From positions 1-20,867 of the IMG/VR virus record IMGVR_UViG_3300024518_003973: 20,867 nucleotides of DNA, one strand, 5' to 3'. Source of the DNA: a virus. The position numbers and the translations under genes were made by a program. Positions 1 through 6,264 of this stretch are shown here, one piece after another (position 1 is the first letter of the stretch; each line of letters starts with the position of its first letter). Under the pieces are notes generated by a model that saw only the letters and a list, made by a program, of their open reading frames with translations, did no database searches and was not told where the DNA came from.

Positions 1-1
1 C

Positions 2-190
2 CGAGATTTTGAAGGACTGCGATCCGAGTGGAGATGGCATAGGCACGTCAAGCAAATCGCCGAACGTGAGATGGAGATACGCAAGGAGCGCTTCGCCGAG
101 GTGGAGCAAGACGCGCTAAAGCGACTGGGAGACAAATTCATGAACGAGAATCAAATATTCTGGGATGACCCGGACAAACCCGAAAAGTAA
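2..190 (+). CDS. 3' end of an unknown phage protein (partial)
   Basis: The frame is open from the left edge of the window to a TAA at 188-190, giving the last 62 residues of a protein whose start lies outside. The fragment is highly charged and probably helical, with many R, E and K residues and a W-R-W-H-R stretch near residue 10, and it ends in an acidic-to-basic tail, DDPDKPEK. No domain can be named from it. The ERF gene follows directly (ATG at 192, or an in-frame ATG at 165 that would overlap this gene), so it probably belongs to the same replication/recombination operon. I am confident that it is coding from its codon pattern and close fit to the next gene, but its function is unknown. 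Confidence 0.7.
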   Translation, partial: RDFEGLRSEWRWHRHVKQIAEREMEIRKERFAEVEQDALKRLGDKFMNENQIFWDDPDKPEK

Positions 191-191
191 A

Positions 192-998
192 ATGGACAAC
201 GAATCAACTCACACCCGCGCGGACGAACTGCCGCAATCATTTCAAACGCAATCCCCCGAAATAAACGAGTTGGCTGGCGCCTTGTCGCTTGCCCAAGGGG
301 ACATGTCACCTGCCAAGAAGGGGGCGAGCAACACTTTCTTCAAGAGCAAGTACGCAGACCTCTCGGAAGTCATCGAAGCGTCTCGTTATCCCTTGTCGAG
401 CAACGACCTTTCAATCGCCCAGTATTGCGATGACGGATACGTGGTGACCCAGTTGATGCACTCCTCCGGGCAATGGATGAGGGGACGCTTGCGGATCACG
501 CCGAAGGACAGCACTCCCCAAGGCGTTGGAAGCGCCCTGACCTACGCCAGACGCTACTCATGGCAGATGATGGTCGGAATAGGAGCGGAGGACGATGACG
601 GAGAGGCGGCGATGGGCCGCGCCGGAAGCGCCTATGACCCTGCCCACGCCAAGCCAACTCCCAAGAAGAAAGCTCCCGCCAGGAGGAAAGCCCCGGCGAA
701 GAAGAAGGAGGAACCGCAGACTTCCGACAAGCATGAGCCGAAGACCGAGACTGTGACCGAGAAGAAGGAGGAACCGACAACCGTCACCGAGGCGCCCAAA
801 CCGCCCGAACTGACCTTGGAGGAAGAGGCGAAGGCAATCGTGAAGACCGTCAAGGACGGCGAGGCGTACCTGAAGTTCCACGACGTCGAGTTTGACGCAA
901 TACCCGTCCCGGTGCAGGAGCGCATAATGTCCAAGGGACTGGACGGATTCGGCGAGATGGTGGCCCAATGGTCGAAGGAGAGGGAGGAATCGACGTGA
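192..998 (+). CDS. ERF-family single-strand DNA annealing protein
   Basis: This is a 268-aa protein. The N-terminal half (about residues 25-140) matches the ERF superfamily of phage recombinases, which bind single-stranded DNA and anneal complementary strands during phage recombination. The key signature is GSALTYARRYSWQ followed by GIGAEDDDG (about residues 113-137), and FKSKYADLSEV earlier is also typical. Residues about 145-215 form a linker rich in K, P, A and E, with KKEEP repeated, and a helical C-terminal segment follows. The linker looks like a flexible DNA- or partner-binding tail. ATG 192 lies just after the previous stop. An in-frame ATG at 165 would add nine residues; neither has a convincing Shine-Dalgarno site. 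A possible exonuclease partner follows with a GTGA overlap. Confidence 0.9.
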   Translation: MDNESTHTRADELPQSFQTQSPEINELAGALSLAQGDMSPAKKGASNTFFKSKYADLSEVIEASRYPLSSNDLSIAQYCDDGYVVTQLMHSSGQWMRGRLRITPKDSTPQGVGSALTYARRYSWQMMVGIGAEDDDGEAAMGRAGSAYDPAHAKPTPKKKAPARRKAPAKKKEEPQTSDKHEPKTETVTEKKEEPTTVTEAPKPPELTLEEEAKAIVKTVKDGEAYLKFHDVEFDAIPVPVQERIMSKGLDGFGEMVAQWSKEREEST

Positions 999-1660
999 GC
1001 AAGAGGAACTACTGGGTTTTCGACATAGAGACTGGGCCGCTTTCGGACGAGGAGATCAAGAGAATCGCCCCGCCCTTCGACCCGGACGAGGTGAAGGTGG
1101 GCAATGCGGGCATAGGGAAGGCAATGGAGAAGATCAACGCCGCCAAGGACGCTCACCTTCGATCCATCAAGTCAAGGGCGGCGCTGAAGGCGGAATACGG
1201 TGAAGTTCTCGCCATAGGTTACGCCAACGCCGCCGACACGGTTCTGCTGGTTGACTTGCCCGAAGACGAGATGCTGGACAAGTTCTGGGAGAGGGCGGAC
1301 GAAAGCTATCATTCGCAGGAGACTTTCGTGGGATTCAACGTGATGAACTTCGACCTTCCGTTCCTCATACGCCGATCCATAATCAACGGGGTGAAGGTTC
1401 CGCCGGGACTGTTGCCCCGAAACAACCGCTACTTCCCCGACTTCTTCGTTGACTTGATGCAGATGTGGCAGGCGGGAGACTATCGTGAGATGATCAGTCT
1501 CGACCGATTCGCCAAGGCGCTTGGTCACGAAGGCAAGAACGGTTCCGGCAAGTTCTTCGCCCAGACCTTGAAGGAGGACGAAGGCGCCGCGCTGGAATAT
1601 TTGAGAAACGACCTGTTGCTAACCCAAAAAGTCGCCGAAGCATGCTTCCGCGCATACTAA
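995..1660 (+). CDS. DnaQ/PolB-like 3'-5' exonuclease
   Basis: This 221-aa protein has the RNase H-like exonuclease motifs in order: Exo I FDIETG (D10, E12), Exo II GFNVMNFDLPFL (near residue 120), and Exo III YLRND (Y202, D206), so it is a DEDDy-type enzyme. It resembles the stand-alone exonuclease family related to the DNA polymerase B proofreading domain (DNA_pol_B_exo2). The expected activity is removal of nucleotides from 3' ends, for replication fidelity or for making recombination ends with the upstream ERF protein. I chose the GTG at 995 because AGGGAGGA lies seven bases upstream and GTGA overlaps the ERF stop. The in-frame ATG at 968 would overlap ERF by 31 bases and has a weaker site. 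No DNA polymerase gene is visible in the window. Confidence 0.88.
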   Translation: MSKRNYWVFDIETGPLSDEEIKRIAPPFDPDEVKVGNAGIGKAMEKINAAKDAHLRSIKSRAALKAEYGEVLAIGYANAADTVLLVDLPEDEMLDKFWERADESYHSQETFVGFNVMNFDLPFLIRRSIINGVKVPPGLLPRNNRYFPDFFVDLMQMWQAGDYREMISLDRFAKALGHEGKNGSGKFFAQTLKEDEGAALEYLRNDLLLTQKVAEACFRAY

Positions 1661-1683
1661 TTGATTAACCAAGCAGAACAACT

Positions 1684-1854
1684 ATGACCAAACCAATCAA
1701 AAAGTCGCGCGGCGCCGCCTTGCATGGCAAACTGAGGACAACCATCCGCCTAACGGGTGGCAAACACAGGGCAAGTTGTGACGTGGAAGAACAACTCCAT
1801 GCGTTACCCCGACCGAAGAGGAATGAAAAACTGAAAGCAGGAACAAACCCATGA
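1684..1854 (+). CDS. small basic protein, unknown function
   Basis: An open frame of 56 aa starts at ATG 1684 and ends in a TGA that overlaps the ATG of the DUF669-like gene (ATGA at 1851-1854). It fills an otherwise empty 190-base gap. The product is rich in K, R and T, with KKSRGAA near the N-terminus and RPKRNEKLKAG near the C-terminus, so it is probably a small nucleic-acid-binding or unstructured protein. The Shine-Dalgarno site is weak (AGCAGAAC). The four-base overlap, which is common in this genome, is the main support. It could be an incidental frame, but a gap of this size would be unusual here. Confidence 0.55.
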   Translation: MTKPIKKSRGAALHGKLRTTIRLTGGKHRASCDVEEQLHALPRPKRNEKLKAGTNP

Positions 1855-2360
1855 GTACCTATAACATACCCGCGCCCGCAGGCGCGAACCATTCATCATC
1901 GAAACACGAACTGTTGCCACCTGGAACATATGACTTGGAGGTGGTCTACGCCTCCGACGTGGACGGTGACGGCGTTCCCCTGACCACCAAGTCGGGAGAT
2001 CCGAGAATAAAACTCAAGGTGATGGCGGACAACGAGCAATCGTTCTACCACTTCCTTTACCTGACTCCCAAGGCGTTCCCGATGGTGTGGGAATTCCTCT
2101 CCGCTTGCGGGGTAACCCCGGAGGATGACGGTCAGTTCGTACTCGACCCTGTGAAACTGGAGGGCAAGCGCTTCAGGGCGTTGGTCTACGAGGAGAACGG
2201 GTGGAACAGGTTGCGCAAGCCAACCCCAATACCTTCCGCCGAACAGTCCACTCCCGACCCGGAGGGTGAGGTTGTCTCCGGCTCGGACGGCAACGCCATT
2301 CCGGAGGACGGCAAGGGAAACGTGATGGAATCCGAGGAGGAGGACGACGTTCCTTTCTGA
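1851..2360 (+). CDS. DUF669-like protein with SSB-type acidic C-terminal tail
   Basis: This 169-aa protein has an N-terminal beta-rich domain (PPGTYDLEVVYAS..., then DPRIKLKVMADNEQSFYHFLYLT) of the kind seen in phage DUF669 proteins, which usually sit beside recombination and replication genes. FVLDPVKLEGKRFRALVYEENGW fits a second beta segment. Residues about 125-160 form an acidic, G/S/P-rich linker. The protein ends in EEEDDVPF, closely resembling the DDDIPF tail by which bacterial single-stranded DNA-binding proteins recruit partners. I infer that it is the phage's SSB-like protein. AGCAGGA upstream of ATG 1851 is a plausible ribosome site. The next gene begins at its stop codon. Confidence 0.78.
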   Translation: MSTYNIPAPAGANHSSSKHELLPPGTYDLEVVYASDVDGDGVPLTTKSGDPRIKLKVMADNEQSFYHFLYLTPKAFPMVWEFLSACGVTPEDDGQFVLDPVKLEGKRFRALVYEENGWNRLRKPTPIPSAEQSTPDPEGEVVSGSDGNAIPEDGKGNVMESEEEDDVPF

Positions 2361-2839
2361 TGATGGGTGAGGAACCTGACGAAATAACCCTCGATGACGA
2401 GGAGCAGACCCTTGTCAGGGTGCTGGCGGCGCTACGCAACGGGAACAACTTGATCAACTCGGTGCGATCCTCCAAGATGTCGCCCAGAGGCGACTACGAG
2501 GTGAACTTGGACGGCATGGGCGGCGAATACGCATTCGCCAAGATAAAGAACCTCTGCCCCGACTTCGGCATTGGCCCCCGTTCGGGAGGACATGACTTCG
2601 TTGACCGCAAGGGAAACACCGTGGACGTGAAGACCAACCCCAAGGAAGACGGCGACCTGTTGGTGCGAGCGTCCAAGAAAGACCGTCCCTCCGACTGGTA
2701 CGTGCTGATGACGGGCGAGTTTCCCCGATACAGTTACCGGGGATACGTCCACAGGAGGGAATTGTTCTCCGACTCGCGCCTCGTTGACCTCGGTCACGGC
2801 GACACTTACCTCGTCCCGCAAAAGGAGTTGACCCTGTGA
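2360..2839 (+). CDS. putative PD-(D/E)XK-superfamily nuclease
   Basis: This 159-aa protein contains a compact restriction-endonuclease-like signature: GGEYAFAKI (E56), GGHDFVD (D79) and NTVDVKTN (D89-V-K91), followed by a beta strand DLLVRAS. These are the acidic and lysine positions expected of a PD-(D/E)XK metal-dependent nuclease. The C-terminal half has aromatic-rich beta segments (DWYVLMTGEFPRYSYRGYVHR). Its place between an SSB-like protein and the replication initiator suggests a role in replication intermediates, recombination or attack on host DNA. The start overlaps the previous stop (TGATG). A second ATG at 2363 could be used instead; GAGGAGGAGG lies about 15 bases upstream. The superfamily call is from visible motifs only. 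Confidence 0.65.
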   Translation: MMGEEPDEITLDDEEQTLVRVLAALRNGNNLINSVRSSKMSPRGDYEVNLDGMGGEYAFAKIKNLCPDFGIGPRSGGHDFVDRKGNTVDVKTNPKEDGDLLVRASKKDRPSDWYVLMTGEFPRYSYRGYVHRRELFSDSRLVDLGHGDTYLVPQKELTL

Positions 2840-3612
2840 GCAAGCGATACGTCGAAAGCACCCAGTTCACCGATCCTTGGTTCAGGAGACTGTCGCCGGA
2901 AGCGAAACTGTTCTGGCACTTCCTGACCCTCCATTGCGACCATTCCGGGGTATGGGAGAGGGACGATGACTACTGCAAGTATCTGACGGGCTTGAAGAAG
3001 TCTCCGAAAACGCTCTTGAACGAACTCGGCGACCGTGTAATCGAGTTGTCCGAAAACAAGGTGCTTTTGCCCAAGTTCATACTTTTTCAGCAGGGAAAAA
3101 CCCTCTTTGAAGCAAAACCACCCCATCGTGGCATACTGAAACTGCTCTCCAAGCATGACCTCGAAATGGATGCAGACGGCATTACCAAGCCGATTGTTAA
3201 GTTAACCTTAACCAAAGCAAAGGCAAAGGATAACTTAACCTTAACCTTACCAAAGGTTACAAGTAATAGTATACGTAATGGTAAAGGTATAGATAAGGAA
3301 GGGAGTGTGAGGGGAACCATTCCCGAACTTCCCGAACTTCCCACCGAACTGGATCACATCGGATTCATAGCGGTCTGGGACGAATGGACGTCGTATCGCA
3401 GGGAACGCAAGCTCCCCCCCTACAAGCCCGCCGCCCTCAAGGCCAACCACTCCCGGTTCGTCCAATGGGTCGCCGACTACGGAATGACCTCGGTCATCGA
3501 GTCGATCCGAAACTCCATCGCCAACAATTACAACGGACTGTTCCAACCCAAGTCCTCCACCGCCCTGCGTGACGAACCGATTGACCGAGACTACGAAAAT
3601 GCCCTCGACTGA
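2836..3612 (+). CDS. replication initiator-like protein (winged-helix plus DnaD/O-like C-terminus)
   Basis: This is a 258-aa protein. The N-terminal ~95 residues (from RYVESTQFTDPWFRRLSPEAKLFWHFLTLHCD) have the layout of phage replisome-organiser winged-helix domains. A low-complexity linker (about residues 120-160, rich in K, T and L) leads to a C-terminal helical domain with VWDEWTSYRRERKLPPYKPAALKANHSRF and NSIANNYNGLFQPK, a pattern common in phage initiators of the DnaD or lambda O type. It should bind the origin and recruit the helicase loader encoded next. The start is GTG 2836, with AAAGGAG eight bases upstream and a GTGA overlap with the nuclease stop. The linker is encoded by DNA carrying TTAACC repeats, a possible origin inside the gene as in lambda O. 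Confidence 0.7.
   Translation: MSKRYVESTQFTDPWFRRLSPEAKLFWHFLTLHCDHSGVWERDDDYCKYLTGLKKSPKTLLNELGDRVIELSENKVLLPKFILFQQGKTLFEAKPPHRGILKLLSKHDLEMDADGITKPIVKLTLTKAKAKDNLTLTLPKVTSNSIRNGKGIDKEGSVRGTIPELPELPTELDHIGFIAVWDEWTSYRRERKLPPYKPAALKANHSRFVQWVADYGMTSVIESIRNSIANNYNGLFQPKSSTALRDEPIDRDYENALD
3197..3260 (+). repeat. TTAACC direct repeats with hairpin, candidate iterons inside the initiator gene
   Basis: TTAACC occurs as two tandem pairs, at 3202-3213 and 3235-3246, each embedded in similar sequence (pairs followed by CAAAG-type purine tracts). A 7-bp inverted repeat follows, TAACCTT at 3242-3248 and AAGGTTA at 3253-3259, with a four-base loop. The flanks to about 3295 are A+T-rich (AAGTAATAGTATACGTAATGG), unlike the surrounding sequence. 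The tract encodes the linker of the initiator-like protein. Iterons next to an A+T-rich patch within an initiator gene are the known layout of lambda ori. Origin function is an inference, and a low-complexity linker alone could produce such repeats. Confidence 0.5.
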
Positions 3613-4381
3613 ACCAACCGCCCTCCCGACCACCCTCTCCGAACTGACCGAAAGCGACGTCGACTGGGAGAACGCCCCCCAAGTGACCGTCACTTGCCCG
3701 GAATGCAAGAAAGACCATCAGCACAACAAGTATCTCGCCGCCATATTCCCCAATGCCCTCTGTGACGGCTGTAGTGGTGCCTATGACCCTCGTTCGGGGG
3801 GCAACCAATACCTTGACCCCATTCACGACACGCAATCAATCCTAGACACTTGCATGCCCTCGCTCTACCTGAACACCGACCCATCGCGCATACCCACCCC
3901 CCAACTCCACCAAGTCACCTCCTGGTCACCCAACCCCATCGGGCTGTGGATCACCGGGGACACTCGCACCTTCAAGACCCGATCCGTCTGCGAACTGATC
4001 AAGACACTCGTCCGAACACACACCGTAACCACTTTCTTTCACGGCGGATTCAACGACCAAATACTAGACGTCATGCGATCCGAGCAGTCGTTCCGCAAGT
4101 TCAAGCGGAAACTATCCAACACCCCCATACTCTTCATAGACGACTTGTTCTCCTCCAAGCTCACCGAACGAGCCGAATCAACCCTATTCGAAATCATGGA
4201 CGCTCGCATTTCAAACCAATTGCCCACCCTAGTCACCACCCAAGCCACCAAGAACGATTGCAGAAAAATCTTCGCCAACCCCAAACGACTCGACGCGCTG
4301 TTCGAACGGGTCAAGGAATTCTTCACCCTCGTGAACACCAACGCATTCGCCAAGCAGGCGAACCTCAAACTCTCCGAGTAA
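3599..4381 (+). CDS. DnaC-like helicase loader ATPase with N-terminal zinc finger
   Basis: This 260-aa protein has a C4 zinc-binding motif (CPEC at 33-36, CDGC at 55-58) followed by an AAA+ core. The Walker A position reads G120-DTRTF-K126-T127, keeping the first glycine, lysine and threonine but lacking the usual inner glycines of GxxGxGKT. Walker B is LFIDD (178-182). A TTQAT sensor-like strand (213-217) and LFERV near 235 resemble sensor I and arginine-finger regions. DnaC-type loaders place the replicative helicase on origin DNA, and the gene directly follows the initiator-like gene with a 14-base overlap, matching an initiator/loader pair. I prefer ATG 3599; an in-frame GTG at 3569 is possible. 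The coding strand is markedly C-rich. Confidence 0.8.
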   Translation: MPSTEPTALPTTLSELTESDVDWENAPQVTVTCPECKKDHQHNKYLAAIFPNALCDGCSGAYDPRSGGNQYLDPIHDTQSILDTCMPSLYLNTDPSRIPTPQLHQVTSWSPNPIGLWITGDTRTFKTRSVCELIKTLVRTHTVTTFFHGGFNDQILDVMRSEQSFRKFKRKLSNTPILFIDDLFSSKLTERAESTLFEIMDARISNQLPTLVTTQATKNDCRKIFANPKRLDALFERVKEFFTLVNTNAFAKQANLKLSE

Positions 4382-4401
4382 CCAACCAACCACCAACCAA
4401 C

Positions 4402-4770
4402 ATGCCCGACCCGGCCACCAACAAACTCAAGCAATCCATGAACGACTTGTTCAGACTCAAGGACCAAGACCAAGTGGCTCAACTACCACCGGACGAATTC
4501 AAGACACTGGTAGCCGCCAAACTACAACACCTCGTCAACCAACTGGCGGACAGAATGCATCACGAAATAGATTCAATGCCCGCTTCCAAGTTACCTCTAG
4601 CTTTCGGCATACTTCAGGACAAACTCCTCAACCTACAGGGCGAGGCAACCGTTCGCACGCAGAAAACCATCACCGTCTCTCACCAAGACTTCAACCAGAT
4701 ACTTCAAGCCCTTCCCGCCAAACCCGAAGTCATCGAGAACAACATACAGGACGTTCCCCAATCCAAGTGA
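4402..4770 (+). CDS. small helical phage protein, unknown function
   Basis: A 122-aa product starts at ATG 4402, twenty bases after the loader stop. It is predicted mainly helical (DEFKTLVAAKLQHLVNQLADRMHHEIDSMPASKLPLAFGILQDKLLNLQGE) with a polar tail rich in E, N, Q and P. The family is not recognised. The pattern suggests a small adaptor or DNA-metabolism accessory protein, by position only. The open frame extends upstream to 3850, but that part overlaps the loader and reads as a low-complexity H/R/P-rich shadow, so ATG 4402 is the likely start. There is no Shine-Dalgarno site: the leader at 4381-4401 is built of repeated ACCA units. The next gene lies 472 bases away, so this probably ends the first operon. 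Confidence 0.65.
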   Translation: MPDPATNKLKQSMNDLFRLKDQDQVAQLPPDEFKTLVAAKLQHLVNQLADRMHHEIDSMPASKLPLAFGILQDKLLNLQGEATVRTQKTITVSHQDFNQILQALPAKPEVIENNIQDVPQSK

Positions 4771-5242
4771 TCCAACCCATTCCAATGAATACCTTCCATT
4801 CAGTACGCTCCGCAGGAAGTCAGGGGGGTTTTAATCACGTACCAATAACGTACTCGTTTGTTGGGATGGTGTATTAATATAGGGGGGATGGAAGGAAACG
4901 TGTCAAGGGTAAAATTAAGGTGGGTCAAATCGGTTGCAGGTATTGCACCCCCCCACAAAACCTGCGCGCCCAAGTCACTTAATGAGACTGATCCGGGCCG
5001 AACTTATTGAGACTGAAGTCGGGAATATGCACAACCTATCTTACCATCAGAGAGTTATGAATATTTCACCATTTCGCATAATAAGCATTATGTCTAATCG
5101 CAGTCGGGGGGCGGGGGTGGAGGGGGTTGCCAAGTCGCTTCTCGGAACCGTATTTGGGCAACGAAATTTTTTTACCAAAAGAGCATATTTCCCTTACCCC
5201 TCAAAACCCGAATATCACCAGTTCGCGCAAGGAAATCGTTGA
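4771..5242 (+). promoter_or_regulatory. 472-bp intergenic region with repeats: origin and/or promoter candidate
   Basis: No convincing gene is seen here; the frame ending at 5242 lacks a good start and looks non-coding. Contents in order: a weak hairpin (CTTCC 4793-4797, GGAAG 4815-4819) followed by G6 and TTTT, a possible terminator; two ACGTAC copies 11 bp apart (4837, 4848); an A+T-rich TATTAATATA before G6 (4872-4887); an inverted repeat GCAGGT/ACCTGC (4936-4941, 4960-4965) with a C7 loop; two imperfect 21-22 bp direct repeats (4977-4997, 5002-5023); a CATAAT/ATTATG hairpin (5077-5092); and a G-run cluster (5106-5126). AAGGA at 5229-5233 is the ribosome site for the next gene. GC skew reverses across the region. 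Confidence 0.6.
4977..5023 (+). repeat. pair of imperfect direct repeats
   Basis: Two copies of ACTTA(A/T)TGAGACTGA followed by a CGGG end lie at 4977-4997 and 5002-5023, with starts 25 bp apart. They match over the first 15 positions with one change, then differ by an insertion before CGGG. They lie at the centre of the largest early intergenic gap. Such paired sites are typical of binding sites for a repressor or initiator. No second pair was found elsewhere in the window by eye. Confidence 0.6.
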
Positions 5243-5464
5243 ATGCCGGGTAATTCGAAACGTGGAGGAGAGGAAGAATTGGACGCTATGGACTGGAGTG
5301 AGGGAGATGGATTGAGTGGTCGGGACAAGGCGAAGATCGAATTGGCTATGGATCGTTTTTGGTCGAAGCGTGGAATGCGGAAGGGCGGAGGAGACTTTGA
5401 TTTCGGTGGCAAGGGGAAGAGGGTTGGAAAGAAGAGGCGCGCGAGGAGGAAGAGGGATGAGTGA
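5243..5464 (+). CDS. small charged protein with basic C-terminus, unknown
   Basis: A 73-aa product starts at ATG 5243, with AAGGA nine bases upstream. The first half is acidic (EEELDAMDWSEGDG). The second half becomes glycine- and lysine/arginine-rich, ending KGKRVGKKRRARRKRDE, a tail likely to bind nucleic acid. No family is recognised. It is the first gene of the G-rich block and probably the first gene behind any promoter in the preceding gap. Its last codons overlap the next gene by eight bases, which supports it as a real translated unit. Confidence 0.6.
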   Translation: MPGNSKRGGEEELDAMDWSEGDGLSGRDKAKIELAMDRFWSKRGMRKGGGDFDFGGKGKRVGKKRRARRKRDE

Positions 5465-5747
5465 GGATGGATGGGTGAAGGAGATTAGGGTCAGGGGTTT
5501 TGAGTATGACTATGGCGAATCGGTTTGGTTTGTGTTGCCCGTGAGTGACGAGGGGAGAATTTTGCATGGTTTGGCGTGTACGGGGAGTTCCCGTGGGTTA
5601 ACTGTTCCACGGGTGGCAAGTCCGTTGGTGTATTCAAGGAAGAGTCATGCGGTAAAGAGGGCGAGGATGCTGGCCAAGGTATTTGATTTGGACGTGGTGA
5701 AGGTATATTTGATTACCAGAGAGGAATGCCGGGAGGTTAGGGCATGA
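5457..5747 (+). CDS. small phage protein, unknown
   Basis: A 96-aa product starts at ATG 5457, with GAGGAGGAAGAGGG immediately upstream and an eight-base overlap with the previous stop. The frame is open further upstream to 5316, but that part overlaps the previous gene. The sequence is mixed alpha/beta: GESVWFVLPVSDEGRILHGLACTG looks like beta strands, and KSHAVKRARMLAKVFDLDVVKVYLI a helix and final strand. Family and role are not recognised. The stop overlaps the next start as ATGA, pointing to coupled translation. Confidence 0.6.
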   Translation: MSEDGWVKEIRVRGFEYDYGESVWFVLPVSDEGRILHGLACTGSSRGLTVPRVASPLVYSRKSHAVKRARMLAKVFDLDVVKVYLITREECREVRA

Positions 5748-5932
5748 TTGATCGTTGGGAGTGTCAGCCGGAGGATTGGAGTGACCCGCCTGAGAGGGAA
5801 GACTTGGAGGAGAGTCGAGATGACTGGGCGGATCGCGCGCGTCCGGGTAGAGAGAGGTGTAGTGGGTGTGGTGAGGAGTGGTCTGTGGGTGATGACGGAT
5901 GCAAGTGCGGGGAGGGTGATGGGGATGAGTAA
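5744..5932 (+). CDS. small acidic four-cysteine protein, possible zinc ribbon
   Basis: A 62-aa product starts in an ATGA overlap with the upstream gene. It is strongly acidic (PEREDLEESRDDWADRAR), and its C-terminal part carries C39-x2-C42 and C53-x-C55, a spacing that could bind zinc, before ending EGDGDE. A longer frame on the same strand (from 5748) overlaps it fully, but upstream of 5925 that frame is arginine/valine-rich shadow sequence. The role is unknown; a small metal-binding regulator or a host-interacting protein is possible. Confidence 0.55.
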   Translation: MIDRWECQPEDWSDPPEREDLEESRDDWADRARPGRERCSGCGEEWSVGDDGCKCGEGDGDE

Positions 5933-6161
5933 AACCCCGAAGTGGCGTGACAAGGCGCTTGATTTGGGGTCAAAGACTCAAGAAAAGCGGGTGACTTTCC
6001 GCTTGCCGAAAGATTTGCACAGGCGGGTCAAGGTGGTTCTCAAGTTTTACGGCATACGGATGACGGACTTGTTGCTTGCGTCTTTGGATACTCAATTGCA
6101 GATAGAGGAGGAGCATTTTCAGAATTTTGGGTGGAACACCGAGGAGGGTGATGGGGAGTGA
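5925..6161 (+). CDS. ribbon-helix-helix DNA-binding protein
   Basis: A 78-aa product begins MSKTPKWRDK, with GGAGGG eight bases before ATG 5925 and an eight-base overlap with the previous gene. Residues about 19-57 (KRVTFRLPKDLHRRVKVVLK, then the GIRMTDLLLASLDTQLQ helix) match the ribbon-helix-helix layout of Arc/MetJ/CopG-type proteins: a beta strand with alternating residues, a helix, then a second helix with hydrophobic spacing. Such proteins bind DNA as dimers and usually repress promoters. It is one of two candidate transcription regulators in the window and could act on the repeats at 4977-5023 or the palindrome at 10586-10600. An ATG at 5919 is an alternative start. Confidence 0.72.
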   Translation: MSKTPKWRDKALDLGSKTQEKRVTFRLPKDLHRRVKVVLKFYGIRMTDLLLASLDTQLQIEEEHFQNFGWNTEEGDGE

Positions 6162-6261
6162 AGGGGAGTGGAGGATGTTGGGTGGGATGTGTTTGTTGTT
6201 ATGGCAACTGGAGAGTTGGACTGGCGTTGCGTACTGGGTGATAGGGAAGTTATGGGAGTGA
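6151..6261 (+). CDS. short hydrophobic peptide gene, possible membrane miniprotein
   Basis: A 36-aa frame starts at ATG 6151, with GAGGAGGG just upstream and an 11-base overlap with the RHH gene, and ends three bases before the next ATG. From residue 9 it is hydrophobic and tryptophan-rich (MLGGMCLLLWQLESWTGVAYW), so it could span or lie on a membrane. Support is the ribosome site and exact fit between neighbours; the short length makes chance possible. Confidence 0.4.
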   Translation: MGSEGEWRMLGGMCLLLWQLESWTGVAYWVIGKLWE

Positions 6262-6264
6262 GCC

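Noticed and set aside
3850-4401. Upstream extension of the 122-aa gene giving a 306-aa protein
   Set aside because: It lies in a second frame over the helicase loader and is H/R/P-rich low-complexity sequence, a product of the C-rich strand. The real gene starts at 4402.
4934-5242. A 102-aa open frame in the main early intergenic gap
   Set aside because: Its start has no ribosome site, it runs across direct repeats, hairpins and G-runs, and its composition does not look like a protein. Better explained as non-coding control DNA.
5748-5924. N-terminal extension of the RHH protein
   Set aside because: This segment overlaps the four-Cys gene in another frame and is R/V-rich. The ribosome site and domain boundary both favour ATG 5925.
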